64,000 nucleotides of DNA from Limnanthes douglasii subsp. nivea (GCA_036936605.1 JAUPFV010000004.1:125773737-125837736), one strand, 5' to 3'. Shown: positions 33,872 through 45,010, counted from the stretch's first letter. Numbers and translations: made by a program. The notes: a model not told the origin generated them from the sequence alone.

Positions 33872-34319
33872 ACAATCATAATATCGGTCACACAGACTTA
33901 TTGTTCGTTGCATCTTGATCATAATATACTTGTCATCTGTATCTTCTTTGATTCAGCAGGCTCGTCTTTGGTTCGATTAACGCGTTATCCTTTAACTCTT
34001 CGGAAGACATGCCAACTCTCGAGCTTCCAAGTCCCGAAGGAGTAGACATCAGGTTAGATCAGAGTTCTCAATGACTACTGTTATCTTTCATCATCAATAT
34101 TTTACATCTTTTCAAGTTTGCATAGGACATCGGTCAACACTCTTTTGTACTCTATATTACCTTCGCTTACAAGGTCTGAATCAATATCAAGGCTCTTCAG
34201 TATCTGGTACAATAACAAACTTAACGATTTCACCTGCACCTTTTATTTGCAATATTAATACTCCAAGTCAGATACCGACTTTTTTGACAATCAAGATGCC
34301 TCTCCAACACGTCTGCCAT
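33872..34319. other. Part of the chimeric insertion, unidentified content
   Basis: No long open frame. A minus-strand MSTPSGLGSSRVGMSSEELKDN-like reading (34055-33990) and an ILQIKGAGEIVKFVIVPDTEE-like reading (34265-34200) look protein-like and might be further captured exons, but I do not recognise them. The phrase ggcaagggcatcccacaatc (about 33859) recurs at 34933. Confidence 0.35.
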
Positions 34320-34759
34320 ACTAAAGTCTCCATCTGAGACTTTGCAACTTTGTCTAGCTCTACATCAGCTATCTTTGATAGCAGCTCCAGCTCACGAACA
34401 CTTGATATCGGCTTACAAGTATCATCGGATGTAATGGTCTTTATTAACTCAAGCAGAACACTGATGTGACGTTTAGGTGCCTTCTCCAACTTGATAACAC
34501 ATCGACCTATAGTAAGAACAGCCTTCCTTACAATAATAACATCTACTTCTGTGGCATACTCTTTGAATTCCAACAGAACCTAGTAGAAAAACACCTTGAT
34601 TACATGGGCAAGAGCTGTGCGTCGTTGTTGTACAATAAGGTTGATGTTACAAAGTGAAACATATTGTATTGTAGGTTCTGCCGAGAATTAGGTCCCAAGA
34701 GGAGGGGCCGTCTTCTTGCATAGATTTGTGATCACATAAGGACGACTGATAAGTTCCAT
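34320..34759 (-). pseudogene. Captured fragment of a beta-adaptin (AP-complex large subunit) gene
   Basis: The minus strand, with one shift and one stop, reads [52 protein letters not shown], then [30 protein letters not shown] and ISVLLELIK (34759-34439). This follows plant AP-1/2 beta subunit order very closely (family [64 protein letters not shown]). About 28 residues expected between IKVFF and LLEFKEY are missing with a clean join, which suggests exon loss. 34438-34320 continues with a different, unrecognised sequence. Only a fragment; not a working gene. Confidence 0.8.
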
Positions 34760-34948
34760 CTCGACTACAAAATTCTGGTTTTTAACCTGGGAGATGATTT
34801 CAAGAACAGCACCACAAGACATGTCATTGTCTTCAAATATTGGTATGGCAGTAGACAGAAAACACCAAACAGTAACCATAAAGCATGCATGTATTGGCAC
34901 TGTCTTATTATGACTGAAAATCTTGCTATAGGCAAGGGCATCCCACAA

Positions 34949-35425
34949 TCATAGTATCCCCTTAGCATGAAGAACATAAATCATTCTTCTTCCATGAAGT
35001 ACTGATACAACCACTCTATGCATTCTCTTAAACAAAAAAACCTTATTTTTGTTACAAAGCTTACCAATAATGAACGTGTTAGCTTCGGAAGCAAATTTAT
35101 TCTCAGGAATAACATCGAACAAGTTTTCTGCATCAGGGTTTTCCTCTATAATTAGATCAATCCTATCGACTTGAACAAATATTGGCTCGATCTGTACATT
35201 GCTGACGTAAGGAAGCATGATTTCAAGTTTTCCAACTCTGGCAGTCGTCACATTCAGAGCTGGTGGCAGTCCCATACAAGCGTGTAAAGAATCACCATTG
35301 ATATCTAGATTCAGGAGTTGCGTAGTACATCCTTGTAATTTGAACTGATCTCTAGAGAAAGACTTGAGCCAGTACTTTGAGTGTATACTAAACCTAAGAT
35401 ATACAATCTCCTCCTGCTTAAGCAA
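34949..35425 (-). pseudogene. Captured chorein-N (BLTP3/UHRF1BP1-like) gene fragment
   Basis: An open minus-strand frame of 158 codons. Residues 15-80 (YWLKSFSRDQFKLQG, LLNLDINGDSLHACMGLPPAL, VTTARVGKLEIMLPYVS, EPIFVQVDRIDLIIEENPDAE) match, as I recall the family, the N-terminal chorein domain of the plant UHRF1-binding-protein-1-like bridge-like lipid transfer protein. The last ~70 residues do not match and start after a point typical of an exon end. The full protein is over 1000 residues, so this is only a 5' piece. It is on the same strand as the beta-adaptin fragment but from an unrelated gene, hence multiple capture. Confidence 0.75.
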
Positions 35426-35774
35426 GCCTCCTGATTTAACACCACATCTGATTCAAATAAATTGTTTTGTTTGAGATTTGGATACAAAATCCTAATATGA
35501 TGGTCTTTTCTTTAGAGAGTTTATCATAAAAAAAAACTCCCGTAGGTTCTCTTTAGAAATCATAATTTTTATCTATTAAAATAGTGTTTTTTATTTATTT
35601 ATTTATTTATTTTAGATTTACTTTTTTTCCTAGATCATCTTTTGTTTTGAGGATTTTTAGGGTCAGAGAAAGAATTTCAATCAAATATGTAACAATTATT
35701 TTCGGTACAAATTGAAACATAAGGGTTATTTATTGTTTACCTTGTTGGAATAACGAGACTCTTTTTGGTGTTAT
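35426..35774. other. Spacer in the chimeric insertion with a (TTTA)n microsatellite
   Basis: AT-rich and non-coding. (TTTA) repeats run from about 35587 to 35612. Confidence 0.6.
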
Positions 35775-36056
35775 TCAACCGTCTTCGTCTTTAACATTGA
35801 TTTCACCTTCATCGGCGCATACATCATAAATTAGATCTCCCAATTCCGGCCAAGTTACATCATAAATTTCACCCTGGTAGTTAGCCTCATACTCGTTAAA
35901 GAGTATTAGTGACCCCTCCATGTCACCAGCAGCTACTTGATGGATCTCCTTCCCCTTTGGGTTTTCCAACATGTAGCTATCACTATGGTTGGATTTTATG
36001 GAAATGCATTTCTCCTTTGAATTTATGATTAGAGTTTGGAATCTGGTGGTGATCAT
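35775..36056 (-). pseudogene. Gag-like N-terminus of an LTR retrotransposon
   Basis: The minus frame reads MITTRFQTLIINSKEKC...NEYEANYQGEIYDVTWPELGDLIYDVCADEGEINVKDEDG. It is preceded in the same strand by a MDERMNSLRHQMNKLIENM-like lead (about 36115-36060) and by a primer binding site and LTR end. Position relative to the PBS says gag; the sequence itself I only recognise as LTR-element-like. It stops at 35775 and gives way to captured gene fragments. Confidence 0.55.
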
Positions 36057-36241
36057 CCTCTACATATTTTCAATCAATTTATTCATTTGATGTCGCAGCG
36101 AATTCATTCGTTCATCCATCTAGCCAAATCGGGTTTCTCTCTCCTCCCGACTGAATGATTCTGCGATTGAAAGAGTAGAATTCCCGCGAGCGATTCTTTT
36201 AGACGGTATATCTCCTTCACCCACGTCATAGGAGCTCTGTC

Positions 36242-36253
36242 GCTCTGATACCA
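36242..36253 (-). other. Primer binding site (initiator-Met tRNA)
   Basis: The minus strand reads TGGTATCAGAGC exactly, two bases after an LTR end GTTCGTTATCA. Confidence 0.9.
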
Positions 36254-36255
36254 AC

Positions 36256-36650
36256 TGATAACGAACTGAATGTAATAAAGAGTCGAAAACTGTACTAAAT
36301 CAATAAAGAGAAAACGAAACAGTGGATATAAACTGTCACCATAGGTTAGAGGAAAAGAGACTTGGAGAAAAACAATATCAAATTTGATTCAAAACGTCTC
36401 ATGACAAAATAGGTTATATGATTCTTTATATAAAAACTACCCCAAACCCTAATCTTAAATAAAGAAAATTATATAAATAAATAAAAATAATTTCTAAATA
36501 TTAAAACAGGTTTTTGAAGGCTTTATGGTTCGAATTTGGGTATCAAACTTAGCGATTTGTTACATTTTTGAAATCTCGCAGGCTCGTCGAAATATTCTAT
36601 TTGAGTACCTGTTTGACCAAATTCCGATACCTGAGTGAGAAACCAATATG
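36256..36650 (-). repeat. 5' LTR of the chimeric insertion (outer end uncertain)
   Basis: On + it starts TGATAACGAACTGAATG next to the PBS, and it includes a minus-strand TATA-like ttatataaagaatc (about 36420-36435). LINE-type sequence resumes by about 36690. No matching second LTR is visible at the left edge (33620-33870), so the element is incomplete or the other LTR was lost. Confidence 0.55.
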
Positions 36651-36689
36651 TCTGCATTCTTAGCTACATCATAATGCAATCTGTACGCC

Positions 36690-37130
36690 TATCCCCGTAG
36701 TGGGGGTGGAGAATGTTAGTATGGCATAAATACAATATCCTTCGTCATTCTTTTATCATTTGGCTTACTATCCTTGGTAAGTTGTCTAACCGTGACAAGC
36801 TCATTACGTGGGGAATAAATCCCCTCTAGTCTGTGTACTATCCAATTCTTGTGATGAATCCATCAACCATATCCTTTCAGAGTGTGTTTACATTTAGGGT
36901 GTTTATACTGCTGTCAGAAGAAAGTTTTGCTTCACTATTTATGGTATTGATTGTCCATCATGGTATATGGTGGCTTCAAATTGTCCTCAATCTAACCACC
37001 TTTATTTTTTGTGTTCCTGCTTTGGTGCAGTCACTTATCACGTTTCGATGGAGAGAAACTCAAGAATATTATGCTCTCATTCTATCCTCATCTCGATGAT
37101 GTCTACACCTTATGATATCTGACCTTCGAT
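36690..37130 (+). pseudogene. LINE zf-RVT segment (3' part of the interrupted LINE)
   Basis: The + strand reads SFIIWLTILGKLSNRDKLITWGINP (about 36755-36830) and then CDESINHILSECVYI (about 36850-36895), the zf-RVT pattern (FxxWLxxxgrLxTrDrLxxWG, CxxxxEsxxHLFxxC). It continues the LINE that breaks off at about 33620; strand and domain order agree. A stretch with ttgtatatatattctttatga near 37160 may be the LINE tail. Confidence 0.75.
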
Positions 37131-37224
37131 TTAGATTCCTTGGTGATAATGCTATATCCTATAATTTGTATATATATTCTTTATGATTACGAGGTATATA
37201 TATATATCAAAAGCTAACCAAAAA

Positions 37225-37460
37225 AAGATGCATGTAATAAGAGACAATATAGAAGACGATGGTCGTGAAGAGGTGTAAGACGAGGTTATAAAGGAGACAC
37301 TAAATGAGGGTCATGAAGAAGTACAAGATGATAGTGATAAATAAGTACGAGATGAGGGTCATGAAGAATTACGAGGCGAGGCTCATAAAGAAGATTATAG
37401 ACGAGGTCATAAAAATGTACGATACGAGGGTCGTGAACAAGATGTTAGACTAGTATCATC
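37225..37460. repeat. Degenerate minisatellite, GAGGGTCATGAAGAAGTAC-like units
   Basis: Seven or eight imperfect units of roughly 24-36 bp, each with a gaggt/gagggtc-at-gaag core and a tacgagatgag-like part. In one frame the units would encode acidic DEGHEE-type repeats but stops interrupt. It lies just before or inside the 5' LTR of gypsy element E. Confidence 0.65.
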
Positions 37461-37499
37461 AAGAGGAAATGAGACAAGCATAAGGAGAAATTATCAAAG

Positions 37500-37771
37500 T
37501 AGTTATGATAGAATAATATGTTTTATCGTGTTATAGGTTATTAAGAAATGTGGTTAAATGGTTATTAAAAGACGTGCTTAGGTAGTTATATGAGGATAAC
37601 ATGTGTAAACTTGTAATTTTGAGATAATATATGGAAAGCTGTATAAATAAGAGTAAGGTCTCAATTGAGAGGTTGGTCGCATTTAATTCTAAAAAATTAC
37701 TATATTCAGAACAATATTTTTTTCCTCGATTCTTTTTTGACATATCGGTTTTATATTTGAGAAGGAAATCT
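37500..37771 (+). repeat. 5' LTR 3' portion of gypsy element E
   Basis: TATA box TATAAATA at 37642-37649 in the form ctgtataaataagag, typical of gypsy LTR promoters. The LTR ends about 37771 (ctcttatca), directly before the leader TAGCATCATCTGTAGGAA (37778-37795). That is a degraded form of the TGGCGCCGTCTGTGGGAA sequence that follows the LTR in plant Tat/Athila-type elements. The left boundary is not resolved. Confidence 0.6.
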
Positions 37772-39120
37772 CTTATCAAATTTAGCATCATCTGTAGGAA
37801 TTGTTTTTTCTTTTGAATTTTTTAAAGTTTTGGCGATACTAATGGTGATGACATAACCGACAATTGAAAGGGAAACAACAATGATCTGTCTGATTCAAGG
37901 AAATTTGGTGACAGTTTTGAGAATCACAACAAGCTTTCTGGTTGGAAGAATCAATGCAAAACAAGATCAACTTGTTGGCAGAACAATTAATATGGTGACA
38001 TATAGTAACTAGTCAATCATAGCATTATCTGGTGCGCTTGATAGAGATAATCAAGTCCAAAGTGTTCCAGTTGGTATAGTAGCTCATGTGCACGGTTATT
38101 CTGCACCAAGTCAAAGAGAAAATATTTATAAGCAAGCTATATCGGTTACACTATCTAATGTTTAACTTTTAGAAATGCAGATTAAATGATAAAACAATAT
38201 TAAGTTAGAGCTAATCAACTACGATTTGAAAGATACCAAAAGGCTAAAGTTAGAATGGAAAAATTGAATGAAGCATTACAATTTTTGATAGAGATGGTTA
38301 TGACAAAGAATAAGAGGAAATAAAGGTTGAATGAAGGAGATAGTAAGGCAAGTTGCACAGAGGGTATGAAAGAAAAAAGGTTATGTTTGGGAATAAAAAA
38401 GAAAAATATGTTATACAGATAAATAAGAGTAGTTGTAAAGAATAAAATAAAATATATTTGAAAAGTGTTGATTTTTAGGATCATTCAAGCAACATAGTTT
38501 CAAAGAAAATAAGGAGAATAAAGAGATGTAGTATAACGAAGAAAGACCAAATATGACGGCCTATATGCTTTAAGAATCTCTGTTTTTTGGAAAAAATTTG
38601 AAGGGAAAAGTTTCCAAGTATTTAATCTCTATCAAATGGATACTTATGATGGTTCAAAAGATCTTGAACACTATCTAGAATAGTTCAGAAACATGAGTTT
38701 GGGATTTAATGCAAATGATTTTTAAACTACATAGTTTTTTTAATGACGTTTAGAGGAAACACACTTGATTGGTTTAATTACCTACCAAAAGTATTCAGGA
38801 TTTCAAAATCCTTCGGAGTGCTTTTAGAAATCAATTTGTTGGTAATAAAGTGAACAAGAATAAGAGTAATTCCATCATGAATATGTACCATAGAAAGTAA
38901 AAAAGGTTAAAAAGTTAAGTTCAAAGATTTGTTCGTGAGATGAACAGTTGTTCAATGTGCAAGAAAGATGTTGTTGTGGCATCATTTAAAAGAGGACTTC
39001 ATGTGGATGGACAGTTGTACGAGGACCTTATCAGATTTCCTATAGAAATCATGTGAGATATTTTGGCAAGGTGGGAGCATTTTATCAGAGGTGAAGAATC
39101 CAAGGGGGAGCCTCTTTTTC
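37772..39120 (+). pseudogene. Gag of gypsy element E
   Basis: Degenerate leader and N-terminus (RFERYQKAKVRMEKLNEALQFLIEMV, 38220-38300), then the core: NLYQMDTYDGSKDLEHYLE (38620-38680), TFRGNTLDWFNYLPKVF (38735-38790), and FVREMNSCSMCKKDVVVASFKRGLHVDGQLYEDLIRFPIEIM (38925-39050) with ARWEHFIRGEES. This is the retrotrans_gag pattern (YDG-DP-HL, L-G-A-L-WF-LP, AFRGL-DL-P). Several stops. Confidence 0.85.
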
Positions 39121-39499
39121 CTCAAAACCTAAGAACCAAATGTATCAGTACCAGATATGAGGAAGAATGACGACGTCAGGTGTGACAAGGTAGTAAAAGC
39201 CTTGTTAAGCAGACCAATGGTCTCGTATTATGTTAACCCGACTCGAAGGTATACTCTTCTGACCAAAAATATCATAATAATTTTTTATAACATAGAATAG
39301 AAAGCAAAATAACAGCTTTCTCGTGTTATGTTGGCCCCAAACAACAAAAGATCTCATAGGTACCTATGCAGATACCATAATGGTGAGCTTGTTTAGTTCA
39401 TTAAGAATATGGGAGAGAGATAAATGAAGACAAAAATAGTGAATAGAATAGAGAAGAATGAATAGAAAAGAGGAGTGAAGACAAGGGAAAGAAACAATG

Positions 39500-39930
39500 G
39501 TTACATACTATTTCTGGTGGTGAAATATTAACTTGTATGAACCTGACTTCCACGAAAAGGCATATGTATTATTTAGATCTCACCTGGTTGGTGGTTCATC
39601 ATACCATTATTATAGAAAACAATTCGTTGATTTGACATTGAAAAATAATGATTTAAGAGGATTTGTTACCCCTCATGAAGATGAAAAGATTATTAATCTA
39701 AATATATCTGGAATCATGGTTACGAGAGTTTTGGATAAATAATGACAGCTCGAACAATGTTATTTTCAAAAGTAGTTATGATAAAATGATTGGAGTACCT
39801 ATATACAAGCCTATTGACATGCAGTTGGTTAGTTATGAAGGAAATTCAACTGTTGGTTAGGGTAGTATCGAGAAAGTTGTAAAATTCTATTCATGATAGC
39901 TGATGCCCCTAGCTCGTTTCATGCGATTGT
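39500..39930 (+). pseudogene. Protease region of gypsy element E
   Basis: Reads IINLNISGIMVTRVLDK then, after a shift, NDSSNNVIFKSSYDKMIGVPIY and MQLVSYEGNSTVG. This follows the retropepsin pattern VTRVLIDTGSSxNVLF...LxGFxGxxxxxxG with the DTGSS box degraded to NDSS. Upstream 39120-39500 is the Lys/Arg-rich gag-PR linker with stops. Confidence 0.75.
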
Positions 39931-40092
39931 GAGAATGACGTAGATACACAAAATTGAAGCAACGACTTGATTATTTTAGAAATACATTAAATACCATATT
40001 TGATACCTAGTTAGGATAGTCAGAGAACAACCATGAGTTTTTATGTGATCGCTCTAAATCTTGAGAAGTTGGACTAATAATAACAAAATAAT

Positions 40093-40950
40093 TTGGGAGA
40101 CGTTCGTCCACCGATTGGAAGTGATGAATTTGAAAAAAATGTTTATGATCATGGAGAAAAGATACAATATGGTGAACCTTTAGGTGAAATAGTTGAAGAA
40201 TTACTAGCAAATGGACATATAATTATAATTTGGAATCAACTAAGCCAAGATTCAAGTTTAAATTGGTGGAGTTCATTAAAACAAAATTTAAACTTTTTTG
40301 CTTGGAACGCTAACGGTGTATGCGAGGTTAGCTCATCTATCATTTATCACGAGCTAGTGATCGATAAAAGAATGATTTTGGTTCATCAAAAAAGGAGGAA
40401 TTTATCTTCCGAGAAAGTAGAGGTCATCGTTATAGAGGTAGAACAGTTGTTGAGATTTGGTCACATCAAGCAATCACAATATCCAACTTAAGTTGCTAAT
40501 CTAGTGTTGGTCAATAAAAATAATAGAAAATTGAGAATGTCGGTAGATTTTATTCAACTTAACAAGACATTTCCAAAGGATGATTTTTCTATGCCTCAGA
40601 TCGAACAATTGGAAGATACGATCTCGGGTCATAAATTATTTCGTTTATAGATGTCTACTTAAGATATAACCAAATTCAATTACATCTTGATGAAAAGGAT
40701 ATTACTTTTCAAAAATAAAGAGGGTTTTGTTGTTATAAGTTATTCTTTTGGTTAAAAAATGCATGATCAACTTATCAAAGGATCACCAACCAATATTCGA
40801 GAAAAAAACAGGGAAAATCATGGAGGCATGCATAGAGTACATGATTATAAAAAGCAACAACGAGGATCAGCAAGCTATGAAATCCTTAAAGATTCGAAAA
40901 AGCCACTCATATTCCAATTTTATCCGTAGAGATTCAACCTAATTCATCAT
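40093..40950 (+). pseudogene. Reverse transcriptase of gypsy element E
   Basis: The first frame (40093-40491) has the pre-RT linker: NFFAWNANGVCEVSSSIIYHELVID, VHQKRRNLSSEKVEVIVIEVEQLLRFGHIKQSQYPT. It then continues past a stop: VANLVLVNKNNRKLRMSVDFIQLNKTFPKDDFSMPQIEQL, and in shifted frames LFFWLKNA, STYQRITNQ and EYMIIKSNNEDQQAMKS, the site where YIDDMxVKS belongs. Ends near 40950 without RNase H or integrase. Too eroded for an active-site call. Confidence 0.8.
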
Positions 40951-43019
40951 TCATTTCTCTAATATCTAAATATATAGATTTTATAGTAAAAAAAATCTAT
41001 AATATCTATGATATAAAATGGAATACTCACAAAGATAATTTCTTACTAAAAACCATCGTAATTGTGAAGAAAACATTGGCATATGAAACTATAATATTTT
41101 TTGATAAAGTAGTATGAAAGATATACTACATGTATCTATGCATCGTACATCTCTGATGCATCCTGAAAGATGACATGATTAAGATCCCAACAACTCGTAG
41201 TATTTGAAATTAGTTCTAAATGTTTGGTTTTTGACCTCTCGTACAATGCCAGGCAAGATGCGTACAAGGTGTTCTCTTTGCGTATTATTAATTTAATTAA
41301 AAAAACATATTGTGGAAGAGTTAGACATGAACCTTATTCAAAAGAGAATGAAACAAATGGAAATTGATTCTTAACTCATAAAAAATTATATGCAAGGATA
41401 TAATTTTTCTGAAAGTGTTGAGTTATTTGTATTTCGTACTCCACGTTTTAATTTTATGCTCTTCAACTATTGTATTTTCTGTGATGTCTTTTTTATTTTA
41501 TGTTTAACATTATTATTTTATGTTCAATGTTATAATATTATGTTTTTAAGTTTGATGCTTGCATATAAATGTTTATGTTAAACAAAATCGAATATGTATT
41601 TAGCAGAAAATACATTAGAATGACAAATAGCTCCAAAATATATTACACGTAACAATTAAACGAATTCATCAAAATAGTCAATTCGTGATTTCTTATAGGA
41701 AGTGGATAATATTGAATCTCTAGATTTCGCTTATAACGAGGTATAATCGGTAATGTCCAATCTGCCGCTTATGGGCTATGCAATTTGATACAACAAGGAT
41801 GTATCAGTGTACATGGTGTGTCCTTTATAATAGAAACATATATAAAAAATTACATTAATGATGATAAAAAATCCACCACAGTTCAACAAAAACTTCAATT
41901 GTAATCAAATACATATGTAGATAAAATGGTCGTATCAACAAAACCAAACTCGACCTCCTTTTTTGAGACATCGGAGTTGTATATTTTATGGTAGAAAAGT
42001 GAAATTAATATCTGATGATACAAAATGGACAATGCAGTTAAAATGTGATGTGATCACGACTCCTAAAAAACGATATTGTCCTCTAATATTTGATAAATGG
42101 TTTTTAAAAATAGTTGAGAGTTTGAACGAAATTTGGTAACTCCGTGAGACCACTAAATATATGGTTATAAACCTTAGTGTTATCCATAACCTCATAGTAA
42201 ATGATTTTTTAACTATCTTCCACCCATCTTACTAGCCATACAAGCCAACAAAATTTCTCGAGACCCGAAATAACCATCGAGTTTAACGTCGTTAACCCAA
42301 AAAGGTCGGTAGTACACTAAAAAATGTTATACAAACCATTTTTTATCATTAAAACATAATTCAAACTAATATTACGGCTTGTTTCTTTGACTATTAATGG
42401 TTCACTATAACTAATCATTTTACTAGATAATGATGACACGTTAATAAAAACTTCGATCAGTGTCATAGAAGTTCCACCTACCTACATTGCGGCTTGTTTT
42501 ATTGAATATTAATAGTTCGTTACGAATAATAATGTCACTAGATATTGATGATATCTTAACAAAAAGTTTGAAATGTGTGTAGGAGTTCTATAGGAAAAAT
42601 TTTCATTATGCAGATAAATAGTTCCACTAGCTTATCTAGGTAATTGAAAATAAAAAAGGTGAAGTTTTGTTCAATATCTGCACTTTGAGTTTTAAATTTT
42701 TTAGCTGGTGATGGTGCACTTGTTTTTTCTTGGCATTTTCAATCTCCATGACATTGAGAAGCAGAAGAAGCTTCGAGCCCGTGCTCTTTCAAAGCAAAAA
42801 CTTATACTTTTCGTTCAATGGAGTTAGAGGTTCAGCATTAATTATTGTACGAAACATCTAAGTAAATACGACTTGAACTTACATAAAATTATTCATCGGT
42901 AGAGGATGTTGAATTCTCTCGACTCTGTAGTTTGAATTCTAGCTAATTGTATAAATATGTTGTAAGGAGTACTAGTATTGAATGATACTAAACGAATACT
43001 CATTGGCTTGATATCATCG
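40951..43019. other. AT-rich DNA, no gene recognised
   Basis: No domain visible on either strand. It contains the 114-bp tandem duplication listed separately, and a stretch at 42240-42310 with ctcgagacccgaaataacc that looks LTR-like but could not be matched to a partner. Confidence 0.4.
42371..42598. repeat. Tandem duplication, ~114-bp unit, diverged
   Basis: attacggcttgtttctttga at 42371 and attgcggcttgttttattga at 42485 begin two parallel stretches with matching words (attaat-gttc-act/cg, actagata-tgatgac/tat, ttaataaaaa-ctt/ttaacaaaaagttt). Confidence 0.7.
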
Positions 43020-43490
43020 CTGGTGTTGATGATGTATGCATCCTTATATGTGTTGTTTATATCGGTGAGAACAAGAAGGAAGCATAAAGAATTGAAAAAT
43101 GCTTATTCAATTGATATGTAACAGTTTTCTACACTTATTTATACACATTCAATAGGTTTGTTATGTAACAATAATTTGTTACATTTATTATTATACTTAT
43201 TGTTACATTGATTCATTAAATATGGCTTGTTATTGAGAGACTTAGGCATGCGATATAATTCGATCCACCACATAGAAGGCTCGTGAGAGAGCATGGGCTA
43301 AGACCCGACTTCCACATTAACCCGGTCCAATACACGACCCATCATATATAAGTTTCATCTCTCTTTCACACTCCTTCAAAAAAATCCTTAAATCAATTCG
43401 TGAACCCTAAATTAAATTGTGAGCAACCACCCTTTCATTCAACCAGCTTCTCCTCATACACAACAGTATCATTTTCTTGACTTCTCCCCT
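43020..43490 (-). repeat. 3' LTR region of copia element F
   Basis: Lies directly after the copia stop region and a minus-strand polypurine-like TTGAGGGGAGAAG (about 43480-43492). On the minus strand it would start TGATACTGTTGTG. It includes a minus-strand TATA-like ggtgtataaataagtgt (43128-43146 on +). The outer end is not resolved. Confidence 0.55.
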
Positions 43491-45010
43491 CAAACGAAGC
43501 AGAGGAACACCGAGGCCAAGTTTTTCTCTCAAGAACAAAAAACGAGACTGAGACAACGACTTCGTGAGAAGATCGACGACCTGATCATGTGAAGGAATAT
43601 AACGAATATCCAGAGATTCCTAAACTAATTGATCGCAAACAAAGTGAATATAAATCTCAACGTGTTTTGTCCATGCATGAAATGCGAGATTTGACGCCAG
43701 GGAAGACGTTCTAAGGTTATCACACAAGACAACCGGAGGTCGATGAAAAGGAAGACCGATTTTATCGAGAATGGAATGCAACCATAGTAGATCTGAAGAA
43801 ATAATAACTAACGAGAAATACTCTGATTCCATGCTAGAACGAGCAATAATCTGCACTAGTGAAGCCAGTAAATTGATGGGCCTCGCTAGGCTTAATATGG
43901 AGTCCCAACAAATAAGTCTTAAATAAGTAACGCAAAATTCTTCTTACAATTTGTAGATGAGTAGTTGTCGGGCATCGCTTGAACTGGCTCATTTTGTTGA
44001 CAACAAAATCATTGTTTGGTTGAGTTTGTAATAAATACTGTAAGGAGCCTAATACGCTTCAATACCTTGTAGGATACCAAAGGCTTTAACCATTAGACTT
44101 AGATATAGAAGGGCTTACCTGCATAGGAATAAAGCAGGAATTTACATTAGAGAGACCCTCTCTGAAATATAAGTCTTTTATATATTTAGTTTGAGTCTAT
44201 AAGCCGGTATCATCTTTGTAAACCTTCATTCCCAGAAATAGTCTAAGACACCCTATGTATTTGAGCGCAACGCCGAATTTATTTTCTGTATGAATTTAGT
44301 TAGATAGTTAGAACTATTCCTTATGAATATAATGTCATCGACATAGACGAGAAGGATAACTGAAACCTCCTTAGTCATTAAGAAAAATATTAAACAGTCT
44401 TCCTTTAAGTTCTTAAAACCCCACTTAATCAAAGTATCATTGAGCTTGGAATACTAGGCTCTAGGAGCTTGCTTTAAACCATACAAAATCTTATGTAACT
44501 TACACATATGATTAGGGAACTTTGAGAGAACAAAACCTTGAGGTTGTACCATAAAGACTTGTTTTTTAAGGTAACCATTTAAGGGAGAATTGTTGATATC
44601 CAACTGCCTTATAGTCCAGTCTCTAGAAGCAGCCAATGTTAACACAAGCCTTATGATGGCGGCTTTAATAACATGACTAAATGTCTCTGAAGTTATGGAT
44701 ACCACCAACAAGTAAGGAATGATTGTTCCCTAAATAAACAGTTCTTTGCATTTGTTTGTAAGTTTCGAACCACTACTTGAACTGACACATGTGATATGTA
44801 GCGTCGGTATCGAGTATCAAAGAATTTTTCCCACAGTCTGAACTCATGGACAATACATCTCTTGTACCATTTTTTCACTGTCATTAAAATCGTTCACATC
44901 TTCAACAATGTTTGCTGCATTTCCCTTTTGATTTCCTTTCTTACCATTCAATTTTGGACAATCTCTCCTATAATAACCCTACTCACCACATTCATAACAG
45001 TTTGCATTCT
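43491..45010 (-). pseudogene. Ty1/copia element F, integrase deleted
   Basis: Minus strand in order. Gag zinc knuckle NCYECGE-GYYRRDCPKLNG (45005-44935; His changed to Tyr). Protease box LILDTDATYHMC (44815-44785; family LDTGAT-HI) with VYLGNNHSLLVGGI. Then at once RT: ETFSHVIKAAIIRLVLTLAASRDWTIRQLDINNSPLNGYL and LHKILYGLKQAPRA (44711-44454). RT active site VYVDDI (about 44345). GSLQYLLQTQPN...VVNKMSQF (44050-43960) and LRYL. RNase H ARSSMESEYFSLV...CDNLRTSSLASNLAFHAWTKHVEI (43856-43620). Terminus DIRYIPSHDQVVDLLTKSLS...LRLRGEV. The entire integrase between protease and RT is missing. Several stops. Confidence 0.88.

Noticed and set aside
34268..35425. Intact host genes for beta-adaptin and a lipid-transfer protein
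   Set aside because: Both are short fragments of much larger proteins, joined to unrelated sequence and lying inside an LTR-bearing insertion.
35775..36056. Host gene with an acidic C-terminus
   Set aside because: It follows a perfect tRNA-Met primer binding site and an LTR end at the correct distance, so a retrotransposon gag start is the better reading.
30645..40950. Treating the integrase piece at 30645-31431 and the gag-RT piece at 37772-40950 as one gypsy element split by the LINE
   Set aside because: Both are on + but the integrase lies upstream of gag, the wrong order for one insertion; separate copies are simpler.
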